Assembly (NCBI RefSeq): GCF_900105385.1
Contig: NZ_LT629772.1
Location: 1,612,001-1,676,000, forward strand
Reading direction: 5' to 3'
Source: Microlunatus soli
Lineage (GTDB): Bacteria > Actinomycetota > Actinomycetes > Propionibacteriales > Propionibacteriaceae
Length of the DNA: 64,000 nt
Shown here: piece by piece, positions 42,574 through 50,567 of the stretch
Layout: every line of letters starts with the position of its first letter
Numbering within the stretch: position 1 is the first letter of the stretch
Position numbers and translations under genes: made by a program
The notes under the pieces: generated by a model
Told to the model about the DNA's origin: nothing
What the model saw: only the letters and a program-made list of their open reading frames with translations
The model's database searches: none

Positions 42574-43490
42574 CGACGACGACGGCGATCGACCGAGCAA
42601 CGATCGATGATCAACTGCGAGTAGCCGGACTGGACCCGGCAGAGATCGCCGGCTTTGCCCGATCGACACTGGCCGAGGACCTGCAGTGGGGTCCGGATCT
42701 GACGACCGAGGCCACCATCCCGGCCGACCAGCAGGGTGTCGCCGATGTCGTCGCGCGCGCCGCCGGGACGCTTGCCGGGATCCCGGTGGCAGCAGTGATC
42801 GCCGACGAGCTGGCCGAGCAGCGCGGCGATCGATTGACGATCGACATCGTCCGTGTCGACGGCGATCGGGTGCTGCCGGGTGATCGCGTGCTCAGCATCG
42901 CCGGCCCGTTGCGGACCCTGCTGACCGCCGAACGCAGTCTGCTCAATGTGCTCGGCCAGCTCTCCGGCGTGGCGACCGCCACCGCAGCGTGGGTGGACGC
43001 CATCGGTGATCACCGATGCGCGGTCCGGGACACCCGCAAGACCGTGCCCGGCCTGCGGATCCTGCAGAAGTATGCCGTCCGCTGCGGCGGCGGCGTCAAC
43101 CACCGGATGGGCTTGGGCGACGCCGCTCTGATCAAGGACAACCACGTCGCCGCAGCGGGATCGGTCCGAGCCGCGTTCGCCGCTGTCCGGCGGGCCGATC
43201 CGCAGGTATCGGTCGAGGTCGAGGTGGACACCCTTGATCAACTGGTGGAGGCGTTGGACGCCGGTGCAGATCTCATCCTGCTGGACAACATGTCCCCCGA
43301 GACAATGCGGCGGGCGGTGTCATTGGCGTCCGGTCATCAGGTGCGGTTGGAGGCCAGCGGCGGGCTGACGCTGGCCGATGCGGCAGCGGTCGCCGCGACC
43401 GGTGTCGACTACATCGCGGTCGGAGGGCTGACCCATTCGGCTCCGGTGCACGATCTCGGCTTCGACCTCCGCGACGAGCCCGATCGCTGA
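42570..43490 (+). CDS. nadC: Nicotinate-nucleotide pyrophosphorylase NadC
   Basis: 306 aa from the ATG overlapping the nadB stop (ATGA). The signatures RDTRKTVPGLRILQKYAV, GGGVNHRMGLGDAALIKDNH and ILLDNMSPETM are complete. NadC joins quinolinate and PRPP to give nicotinate mononucleotide, finishing de novo NAD ring synthesis. The whole nadABC set is present and uninterrupted, with nrtR divergent. Confidence 0.97.
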   Translation: MTTTTAIDRATIDDQLRVAGLDPAEIAGFARSTLAEDLQWGPDLTTEATIPADQQGVADVVARAAGTLAGIPVAAVIADELAEQRGDRLTIDIVRVDGDRVLPGDRVLSIAGPLRTLLTAERSLLNVLGQLSGVATATAAWVDAIGDHRCAVRDTRKTVPGLRILQKYAVRCGGGVNHRMGLGDAALIKDNHVAAAGSVRAAFAAVRRADPQVSVEVEVDTLDQLVEALDAGADLILLDNMSPETMRRAVSLASGHQVRLEASGGLTLADAAAVAATGVDYIAVGGLTHSAPVHDLGFDLRDEPDR

Positions 43491-43536
43491 GAGCTCAGCC
43501 ACTGACCGCGCACCCTCCTGCGTGGCTCGGAAGCGA

Positions 43537-44082
43537 TCAGGACGGTGGCAGCCGCCGGGTCGGTTGATCATCGGGTCCGGGACGGTACTCGGGACGATAC
43601 GGCGACGGTTGCTGCCGCTGGTCCGGCGGCGGCGCCGGACGTTCGGTCACCGCAGTCCGCCCGACACCGGTCAGCAACGACCCGATCGCCAGCCCGATGA
43701 TCAGATACAGGGCGGCCACCAGGACGCTGCCGTACCAGTCTCCGGCGACCAGCGCCTGTACGACGACGGCGAGCACGACCAGCCCGATGATCCAGGCGAA
43801 AAAGGTGTGCGCCCGGGGTGTGCTGAGCAGCAGCAGATGCAACAGCCCGGTCGCCAGCAGGGCGACCACCACGGCGGCGACGACTACCAGAGTCCGGTCC
43901 AGGTCGGCGCCCTGTCCGGCCAGCTTGTGCAGCCCGGACACGCCGTCCAGCGCCCGCAGCACCAGGATCCCGACGAACGCGACCCCGCCGGCGACCAGCG
44001 CGGTGGCGACCCCGCCCGCCCAGACGCGGACGGGATCCACTCGACGACGTCGGTCCGGTCGCGGGTCATCTCCGTAGCTCAT
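43537..44082 (-). CDS. DUF6069-like membrane protein
   Basis: 181 aa with four hydrophobic segments (about 21-43, 64-86, 92-112, 120-143), a short arginine-rich N-terminus and a Pro/Gln-rich C-terminus. The segment GGVATALVAGGVAFVGILVLR with the STPRAHTFFAWIIGLV loop matches the actinobacterial DUF6069 group, whose function is unknown. It is convergent with nadC. Confidence 0.7.
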   Translation of the reverse strand: MSYGDDPRPDRRRRVDPVRVWAGGVATALVAGGVAFVGILVLRALDGVSGLHKLAGQGADLDRTLVVVAAVVVALLATGLLHLLLLSTPRAHTFFAWIIGLVVLAVVVQALVAGDWYGSVLVAALYLIIGLAIGSLLTGVGRTAVTERPAPPPDQRQQPSPYRPEYRPGPDDQPTRRLPPS

Positions 44083-44219
44083 CGTGTTCTCCGGATCGTC
44101 GATCGGTCTGGAGTTTTCACGCTACAAGCTCCTCGGGACGAACGCGAACACCAGTTCCGCCTCGAGGTCGCGCACAGCAGTCCTGAAGCAGAGCCTGAGG
44201 TCAGCCGCCCGGGGTCACC

Positions 44220-45398
44220 TCACGAAACACGGGTCGCCGTCTCCGAACGGTCGGCCGGTCGCGGGTAGTCGGGCAGCTTGATCCTGGTGGCGAACAGATC
44301 GGTGATCTTCAGCATCGCCTTGAGCAGCAGCCCGGACCGGAAGGTGAGGTTGCGCCGGCGGATCGCAGCATCGGTCGGCGGCGCCATGAACGGCCCGGCG
44401 TTGCCCGACTTGGAGATCTTGGCGTACGGCCGGAAGATCTTCTCGTAGCGGTCGAAGGCCGTGTGATGGTCACCGTCCGCGGCCTCCAGTTCGCCGGCGA
44501 GGACGTAGCCGCCGACGATCGCCAGGCCGGTGCCGAACCCGCCGAGAGTGTTGCCGTAGGCGGCGTCGCCGAGCAGTACGATCCGGCCCCGGGCGTAGCG
44601 ATCGACGGCGACCCTGCTGATCGAGTCCAGAGTGAATTCGCCGGCGTCGGGGAGTCGGCGCAGCACCTCGTCGGTCCGCCAGCCACCGCCCTCGTAGGCC
44701 GCGGAGACGATCTGCTTCATCTGCTCACCGTCATAGCGGTCGTAGGTCAGCTCGGGTGAGCCGAAGACGAAGAACGCCGACGCCTTGGGTCCGCCGATGG
44801 CGAGCATCCGTCCCGGTTCGTTGTACATCAGACCGTCGCCGGGCAGGTTGATGTCGGCCAGCGCGTAGTAGTGCCCCATGAAGTGGACGTAGTCACTCTC
44901 CGGCCCGAACGCCAACCGGCGGACGTTGCTGTGAATGCCGTCCGCGCCGATCACCAGATCGACGGTCCGCGGTGCACCCTTCTCGAAGGTGACGTGGACA
45001 CCGCTGGCGGTCTCGGTCAGTGAGGTGATCGAGTCGCCGAAGACGTACTCGCAGTCGTTCTTGGTGTGTTGGTAGAGGATCTCGGACAGGTCACCGCGAG
45101 CGATCTCGATCTCGCCTCCGGTGAATTCGCCCGGGATGACGGCCAGCGGGCGGCCCGCTGCGTCGACGACTGTTTGATCATGACCGCCGGTCTGTCGGGC
45201 GAGCACGTCGTCGAGGATGCCCATCCGTTGCAGCACGGTGCGATGGGTCGCCCCCTTGAAGTCGATGGCCTGCCCGCCGAGGCGGAGGGTCGGTGACTTC
45301 TCCACCACGGTGACGGTGCAGCCGTAGCGATGCAGCCAGTACGCGGCGGCAGGACCGCCGATGCTGGCGCCGGAGATCAGAACGCTGAGGTTTCTCAT
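44220..45398 (-). CDS. FAD-dependent monooxygenase (PHBH-like)
   Basis: 392 aa from ATG 45398. FAD-binding elements: VLISGASIGGPAAAYWLHRY (GxGxxG-like) and the DG-type segment LVIGADGIHSNVRR, then VLLGDAAYGNTLGGFGTGLA. These class A flavin monooxygenases hydroxylate aromatics or modify polyketides and tetracyclines; the substrate is unknown here. It is divergent from a methyltransferase gene at 45520 (122-base gap), which could be its partner in tailoring a small molecule. Confidence 0.9.
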   Translation of the reverse strand: MRNLSVLISGASIGGPAAAYWLHRYGCTVTVVEKSPTLRLGGQAIDFKGATHRTVLQRMGILDDVLARQTGGHDQTVVDAAGRPLAVIPGEFTGGEIEIARGDLSEILYQHTKNDCEYVFGDSITSLTETASGVHVTFEKGAPRTVDLVIGADGIHSNVRRLAFGPESDYVHFMGHYYALADINLPGDGLMYNEPGRMLAIGGPKASAFFVFGSPELTYDRYDGEQMKQIVSAAYEGGGWRTDEVLRRLPDAGEFTLDSISRVAVDRYARGRIVLLGDAAYGNTLGGFGTGLAIVGGYVLAGELEAADGDHHTAFDRYEKIFRPYAKISKSGNAGPFMAPPTDAAIRRRNLTFRSGLLLKAMLKITDLFATRIKLPDYPRPADRSETATRVS

Positions 45399-45519
45399 GA
45401 CGCCAACGCTGCGCCGCGGCGCTGACAAACCGCTGACAGTCGCTGCAGCAGCCGGATCTCCCGATCGCCCACGGCCCCTCGTCGAGCGCAGTAACGTGAT
45501 CAGGAGGAGATGGTGAGCC

Positions 45520-46344
45520 ATGGACGAGCGCGACCTGGTCAGGAGCCATTACGCACGACCCGACCTGTCCGGAGCCGTCTTCGCGGCGCTCGCCGCCCGG
45601 GGCGTCGACGTCGCACACCTCAGTGCTCACGACCTCTACCCCGTTGATCAACTCCATGCCGGATTCGCCGCCGCGACGGAGTACGCGGTGCGCCGGCTGG
45701 GGCTGCGACCGGGTGACAGCCTGCTCGACGTCGGCTGCGGCATCGGCGGTCCGTCGCGACTGGCCGCGACCATCACACCGGCTCGGGTGACCGGCGTCGA
45801 CCTGTCCAGTGATTTCGTCGGCGCCGCCCGTCGGCTGACCGAACGGGTCGGACTGGCAGGCCGGGTGACCCACGACGTTGCGGCCGGCGCAGCTCTCCCC
45901 TTCGAGGACCACCTGTTCGACGCCGCGATGATGATCCACGTCGGGATGAACATCGCCGACAAGCGTGCCGTCTTCGCCGAGGTGCACCGGGTCCTGACAC
46001 CGGGCAGTCGATTCGTGATCTTCGAACAGATGCGGGTCGGGCCCGGTGAGCTGAGCTATCCGATGCCGTGGGCCGACGACGAACGATCGTCGTTCGTCGA
46101 ATCGCCGCAGAGCTACACCAGCTATCTGATCGAGGTCGGATTCAGTGTCGACGACACCGAGGATCGCACGGCCGCGACGCTCGATCCGCCGGCTGTCGGG
46201 CCGGACGACCTCAGCCCACGGGTCATCTTCGGGCCCGACTTCACCGAACGGATCGCCAACAACCTCGCCGCGTCGCGCGCGGGTGTCCTCGGTGCCGTTC
46301 TCCTGCTCGCCTCCGCCGGACAGCGGGATCACCGAGAATCCTGA
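45520..46344 (+). CDS. SAM-dependent methyltransferase
   Basis: 274 aa. Motif I is LLDVGCGIGGPSRLAA, and the acidic ribose-binding residue is in VTGVDLSSDF; post-motif FDAAMMIHVGMNIADK fits the class of small-molecule methyltransferases of the UbiE/cyclopropane-synthase-like group. The substrate is unknown. The ATG has AGGAGGAGATGG-like purine signals upstream. It is divergent from the FAD monooxygenase. Confidence 0.88.
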   Translation: MDERDLVRSHYARPDLSGAVFAALAARGVDVAHLSAHDLYPVDQLHAGFAAATEYAVRRLGLRPGDSLLDVGCGIGGPSRLAATITPARVTGVDLSSDFVGAARRLTERVGLAGRVTHDVAAGAALPFEDHLFDAAMMIHVGMNIADKRAVFAEVHRVLTPGSRFVIFEQMRVGPGELSYPMPWADDERSSFVESPQSYTSYLIEVGFSVDDTEDRTAATLDPPAVGPDDLSPRVIFGPDFTERIANNLAASRAGVLGAVLLLASAGQRDHRES

Positions 46345-46423
46345 TGGCGCCCGTCCCTGCCGCGCCGTACCCGTGCAGGAAAAGTGATCGCCGGTCGGTC
46401 CGATCGATGCGAGAGTGAACGGC

Positions 46424-46774
46424 GTGACGGATCGTTCCCTGCCGACGCCGTATGCTGCGTTCGCGCTGCCGCTGTATCAAGATCGCGACAGTGCGCACGA
46501 CGCCGACCACATCCGACGCATCGTCGGTCGCCTTGATCAACTCGCAATCGATCTCGAACCTCAACCCCGACCGTGGATGCTGTACTTCCTCGCCTACTTC
46601 CACGGACTCGGCAGTCGCGTTGATCAAGATCGTACGTTTCGCCATCAGGTCGAGCAGTTTCTCGGTGACCTCGGTTGGCAGCGTTCGGAGATCACCGAGG
46701 GTTTCGTGCTCCTGCGCCGCCATTGCGTCGCGCCCCGGACCAGCGAAGAGCGGATCGTCCACGACGCCAACTAG
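46424..46774 (+). pseudogene. HD-domain protein, N-terminal fragment (gene split by a mobile element)
   Basis: The 116 residues from GTG 46424 (GTG 46415 also possible) form the start of an HD-domain phosphohydrolase-like protein: SAHDADHIRRIVGRL gives the HD pair and LYFLAYFHGLGSRVDQD follows. The frame ends ...RIVHDAN then TAG, at the left edge of the 46771-46933 element. The remaining part of the same protein resumes after the element at 46934 with VEVLGAFGVAKAF. Together about 185 residues would be restored. The encoded enzyme is therefore presumably lost. Its original function is unknown. Confidence 0.85.
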
Positions 46775-46933
46775 GAGACTGCTGAACAATCTGCCCTGCT
46801 GCGCGGCGCGCTGCACGCACACCGGCGGCGTTGCACTCCTTCAACGTGCTGGCGCACGCCCTCAGTCGTGCGCCTTGCCGTTGCACGCACATCGCACCGC
46901 TCGCGACGGGCACATTGTTCAGCACCCTCCTAG
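46771..46933. mobile_element. 157-bp TA-flanked inverted-repeat element (MITE-like), copy A
   Basis: A 26-base terminal inverted repeat (46771-46796 and 46908-46933, 23 of 26 pairs matching) frames a GC-rich interior with conserved blocks (CTGCGCGGCGCGCTGCACGC, CGTTGCACTCCTTCAACG, GTGCGCCTTGC). TA dinucleotides sit at both ends (46772-46773 and 46931-46932), as expected from Tc1/mariner or IS630-type transposition. It encodes no protein. It interrupts the HD-domain gene, which defines its borders. The TAG-to-TAG distance of 159 is a multiple of three. Confidence 0.85.
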
Positions 46934-47140
46934 GTCGAGGTGCTGGGTGCATTCGGCGTCGCCAAGGCGTTCACCAAGGGCGGGGCAGCGGGACAGAGCT
47001 ACGAACAGACGATGGCGATCTTCGACCAGAACCTTGCTCGGGTTCGATTCCGGACACCTCGGGGACGAGCTTCGGCCGAAGTCGGGCGTGCGTACGCGAG
47101 GTCGTTCCTTGATCAATTACGGGTCGAGTTGCGCGACTGA
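46934..47140 (+). pseudogene. HD-domain protein, C-terminal fragment
   Basis: 68 residues beginning VEVLGAFGVAKAFTKGGAAG and ending QLRVELRD, open from directly after the right-hand TAG of the mobile element. The sequence continues the protein that stops at HDAN on the other side, in the same frame. It has no own start site with a ribosome signal (a GTG at 46940 is the only candidate). Its last 28 bases overlap the 3' end of the opposing regulator gene at 47113. Confidence 0.8.
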
Positions 47141-50100
47141 TCGAGCGACTGTTCGACGGCAGTGACGACGTCCCGGGCGGACTCGGGATCCAGCCGCGCG
47201 GCTTCGGCGAAGATCCGGGCAAACGCCTCCGGTCCGAGGTGATCGGTGGCCGCAGCGGAGATCCGAGCGACGTCGACGTCACCGCGGATCGCCAATCCAC
47301 GCAGCGATGTGGCGGCGCCGAGCAGTCGGGCGGCACGCTCGGGATGATCGGCGAGCACGGCCGATCCGGCAGCCCCTTCCGCGGCGTGGGCGAGCTCGCT
47401 GGCGAACGGTGCGGCGGCGGCCAGCTCGACGGCGGCGGCATGTTGACGCTCGGCCTCGGCCGGGGCTTGTCCCAGCTCGGCGAGACGCCCCAGTTCGGTG
47501 TGGATCCGGGCCGCCATCCAGGGCACGTCCAAGGTGCCGGCGTCCGCGGCGACCGACGCCTTGCGGATCAATCGCGCGGCCTCGTCGGTGTCACCACGGA
47601 GTCGAGCGACCTCGCCGAAGGACAGCAGGAACTGCACCCAGGTGTCGTCGGGCCGACCGGTGCGTTGCAGCAGCTGTTGTGCCCGATCCACCAGCGCCGC
47701 AGCCTCCTCGCCGCGTCCCTCGCGGACCATGGATTCCGCACGATGACAGAGGACGCTGGCGCATTCCTCCAGGGCCCCGAGCTCGGACTGCAGGTCGAAG
47801 GCTTCCGACCACAGCTCGTGCGCTGCGGGCCACGCACCACGCCAACTGGTCATCTGTCCCAGCCAGTCCAACGCCTGCGCGGTCCCCCACCGATCGCCCA
47901 ACCGGCGGAACTCCTCCAACGCGGCCCGCATCTCGGGCTCCTCACGCTCCGGCCGTCCGCCCAGCATCCCGAGCAGGACGCGGCTGAGCCGGGCCAACGC
48001 GTGATTCCACGGATCGCCGGACAACAACACCTCCGCGGCTGCAGTGTCGTCGGACGGTCCGACCGTCATCCCCCACAGCGCCGCGCCGAACGGATGGCGC
48101 AGCGGACGGTCCCGGGTCGCCATGATCGCGATCGCGCGCTCCCAGTGTTCCTCCGACGCCCGCGGCACGGCGTGCACGACGCAGCTGACGTACTCCTCCT
48201 CCAACCCGGCCGGCGGTCCGACGTCGTCCAGCCGACCGACCAGTTCGGCGGCGAACTCGCCTGCCCGACCGTTGCGTCCGCTGAGCCACCAGTAGGCGGC
48301 CAGCACGCAGACCAGCCGCATCGCGGTCGGCGGATCGTTGTCCGTCGTCCATTCCAGTGCGGCCGTCAGATTCGCGTCGTCGACGGCCAACCGGTCGAGC
48401 CACACGAGTTGGTCGGCACGACGCAACTCGGGATCCGCACGCTCGGCACGGTCGAGGAAGTAGCCGGCATGCCGGTGCCGGGTCGGCTCATCCTCTCCTG
48501 CGGCAGACAGCTGTTCGGCGCAGAAGGACCGGACGGTCTCCAACATCCGGTAGCGGTGGCCATCGGTCTCGACCAGGCTGTGATCGACCAGTTCGGCAAG
48601 CAACAGATCGGCGTCCTCCGCCCCGTACACCGCTTCGACTGCGGCGAAGTCCGCGCCGCCGACGAACACCGACAGCCGGCGCGCCAGCCGCTGTTGGTCG
48701 GCCGACATCAGGTCCCAGCTCCACTGCACCACGGCTCTCAGCGTCTGATGTCGTTCGGCGGCGGTCGGATCACCACGCAGCAGCTGGAGTCGCCCCTGAT
48801 CGATCAGTCGTCGGGCCAGGTCGGCGGTCGAGAATTGGCGGGTCCGGGCTGCGGCCAGTTCGATGGCGAGCGGCAGCCCGTCCAGCTCAGCACAGATCTC
48901 GCGGACCGCCGACCGGGACTCGTCATCGAGGGAGAAGCCCGGCTGAACGGCGACGGCACGATCGGTGAACAGCCGGACAGCCGGGTCACCGGTCGAGCCG
49001 GCGCCCGAGACCGAGTCTGCGGCGAGGCCGCTCAGCGGAACCAGCAGTTCCTCGGTCAGCCCCAGCGCGACCCGGCTGGTGGCGATCACCCGGACGCCGC
49101 GGCTACCGGACAGCAACGACCGACACACCCGCAGGACGCCGCCGACCACGTGCTCACAGTTGTCCAGCAGCAACACCATGTGCTGCGTCGACAGCGATGC
49201 GGCCAACCGCTCGCTGTCGGCGGCATCGTCGGCACCGGCCAGCGGATCCCGCCGTCCGAGCGCGGCCAGGACCGCGGGCACGACCTGCCGATCGGTCGAC
49301 ACCGCAGCAAGATCAACAAAGGCCACCGGTTCCCGGATCCGGTCGGCGGCCTCGATCGCCAGCCGTGTCTTCCCCACGCCGCCGGGACCGATCACCGTCA
49401 CCAGACGCCCCGCATCGGCATCGGCCAGCACGGCGTCGATCTCGACGGATCGGCCGACGAAGCTGGTCGACTGTAGCGGCACCGACCGCCATCCGGGTTC
49501 GTCACGGCGGAGGATCTCCTGGTGGATCGCCCGCAGATCCGGCGACGGGTCGGTGCCCAACTCCTCCGCGAGGAGGTTGCGGGCCCGTTCGTATTCGGAC
49601 AGGGCCTCGGCCGGGCTGCCGGCCGCCACCAGGGCTCGCATCAACAGTCCCCACAGCCGTTCGCGGAGCGGATGGGCTTCGACCAGCGCTCGCAGGTCGG
49701 CGACCGATGTCCCGGACGGCAGAGCCAACTCCGCTTCGACAAGATCTTCGGAGGCGACCAGCCGTGCCTCGTCGAGCCGGGCGATCACAGCATCGGCTCC
49801 GGCAACGTCGCTGAGCGCGGGACCGCGCCACAGGTCGAGGGCGTTTTGCAACAGTCGGGCGGCCGCCGTCGCGTCGCCGGCCTGCAAACGATCATGGCCG
49901 GCCGAGGACAATCGTTCGAAGCGGCAGACGTCGACGTCTTCGGGTTGTGCGTGGAGTCGGTAGCGGCCTGCCTCGAACGTGATCGAGCCGGGCGGCAGGC
50001 TTCTCCGCAGCCGGGAGATCTGGGCCTGGATCGCATTGGTCGCCTCGGCTGGTGGATCCTCCTCGTACTGGCCGGTCAACAGTTCCTCGACACTCACCGG

Positions 50101-50217
50101 TCGACCCGGTGTCAGCGCCAGCAGGCTGAGCAGCGATCGTTGCCGGGCCCCGGCGACGGCGACGTGTTCACCGTCGGTCGTTCGGACCCGGAGCGGCCCG
50201 AGGATGTCGTAGTGCAC
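47113..50217 (-). CDS. AfsR/BTAD-type regulator with NB-ARC and TPR domains
   Basis: 1034 aa from GTG 50217 (an upstream frame extension has no domain). Residues 1-95 are an OmpR-like winged HTH (GARQRSLLSLLALTPGRPVS), 96-245 the BTAD domain (DVDVCRFERL; EDLVEAELALPSG), about 265-550 an NTPase with P-loop VIGPGGVGKTRLA and Walker-B-like VLLLDNCEHV, and the rest TPR-like helices. Such regulators activate antibiotic or stress genes in actinobacteria on a nucleotide-dependent signal. No biosynthetic cluster adjoins. A mobile inverted-repeat element (50325-50488) lies just upstream of its start. Confidence 0.9.
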   Translation of the reverse strand: MHYDILGPLRVRTTDGEHVAVAGARQRSLLSLLALTPGRPVSVEELLTGQYEEDPPAEATNAIQAQISRLRRSLPPGSITFEAGRYRLHAQPEDVDVCRFERLSSAGHDRLQAGDATAAARLLQNALDLWRGPALSDVAGADAVIARLDEARLVASEDLVEAELALPSGTSVADLRALVEAHPLRERLWGLLMRALVAAGSPAEALSEYERARNLLAEELGTDPSPDLRAIHQEILRRDEPGWRSVPLQSTSFVGRSVEIDAVLADADAGRLVTVIGPGGVGKTRLAIEAADRIREPVAFVDLAAVSTDRQVVPAVLAALGRRDPLAGADDAADSERLAASLSTQHMVLLLDNCEHVVGGVLRVCRSLLSGSRGVRVIATSRVALGLTEELLVPLSGLAADSVSGAGSTGDPAVRLFTDRAVAVQPGFSLDDESRSAVREICAELDGLPLAIELAAARTRQFSTADLARRLIDQGRLQLLRGDPTAAERHQTLRAVVQWSWDLMSADQQRLARRLSVFVGGADFAAVEAVYGAEDADLLLAELVDHSLVETDGHRYRMLETVRSFCAEQLSAAGEDEPTRHRHAGYFLDRAERADPELRRADQLVWLDRLAVDDANLTAALEWTTDNDPPTAMRLVCVLAAYWWLSGRNGRAGEFAAELVGRLDDVGPPAGLEEEYVSCVVHAVPRASEEHWERAIAIMATRDRPLRHPFGAALWGMTVGPSDDTAAAEVLLSGDPWNHALARLSRVLLGMLGGRPEREEPEMRAALEEFRRLGDRWGTAQALDWLGQMTSWRGAWPAAHELWSEAFDLQSELGALEECASVLCHRAESMVREGRGEEAAALVDRAQQLLQRTGRPDDTWVQFLLSFGEVARLRGDTDEAARLIRKASVAADAGTLDVPWMAARIHTELGRLAELGQAPAEAERQHAAAVELAAAAPFASELAHAAEGAAGSAVLADHPERAARLLGAATSLRGLAIRGDVDVARISAAATDHLGPEAFARIFAEAARLDPESARDVVTAVEQSLDQSRNSTRN

Positions 50218-50567
50218 GGTTCCGATTCTCTGCCCGCGTGCCGCCGTCGGTGGTGATCGGGGCAAAACTGGCTGACCATTCGGCTCTTCCTGAAACGTCC
50301 ACTGCTGCCGGCTCCGCCGACCGGCTAGGGAAGCACTGATCAATACGGGCGTAGCGAGGACCCGCGATGCGCGGTCGGTCGCAAGGCGCAGGAGTGAAGG
50401 CGGGCCGGGGCCCGTCGAACGAGTGCAACGTAGCGAACGGGCGTGCAGCGCGGGCCGCAGTAGCCCGTATTGATCAGTGTTTCCCTACCGTCCTCCTGAG
50501 ACAGTGGTTGTCTCGCCAGACAGTGATCTTGTGAACCGCACGGCCGGCGGATTGGTAGAAAAGGGCC
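50218..50567. other. 350-base divergent gap holding copy B of the inverted-repeat element
   Basis: The gap between the BTAD regulator and tarD contains the inverted-repeat element and, after it, about 80 bases of possible promoter for tarD. No coding frame is supported. Confidence 0.6.
50325..50488. mobile_element. 158-bp TA-flanked inverted-repeat element (MITE-like), copy B
   Basis: Terminal arms 50326-50350 and 50463-50487 pair at 24 of 25 bases and carry TA at their outer ends. The interior, read on the minus strand, shares ordered blocks with copy A (GCGCTGCACGC, CGTTGCACTC-TTC-ACG, TGCGCCTTGC). The arm core is CTGATCAAT/ATTGATCAG where copy A has CTGAACAAT/ATTGTTCAG, a compensated change. 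It lies 108 bases upstream of the BTAD regulator start, so it may affect that promoter. Confidence 0.8.

Noticed and set aside
40486-42669. 727-codon minus-strand open frame opposite nadB
   Set aside because: Antisense shadow of nadA/nadB/nadC.
47239-49476. 745-codon plus-strand open frame opposite the BTAD regulator
   Set aside because: Antisense shadow; the opposite strand has a P-loop, HTH and TPR in correct order.
47113-50217. Possible antibiotic gene cluster around the BTAD regulator
   Set aside because: No polyketide, peptide or terpene synthase lies nearby; the FAD monooxygenase and methyltransferase alone do not make a cluster.
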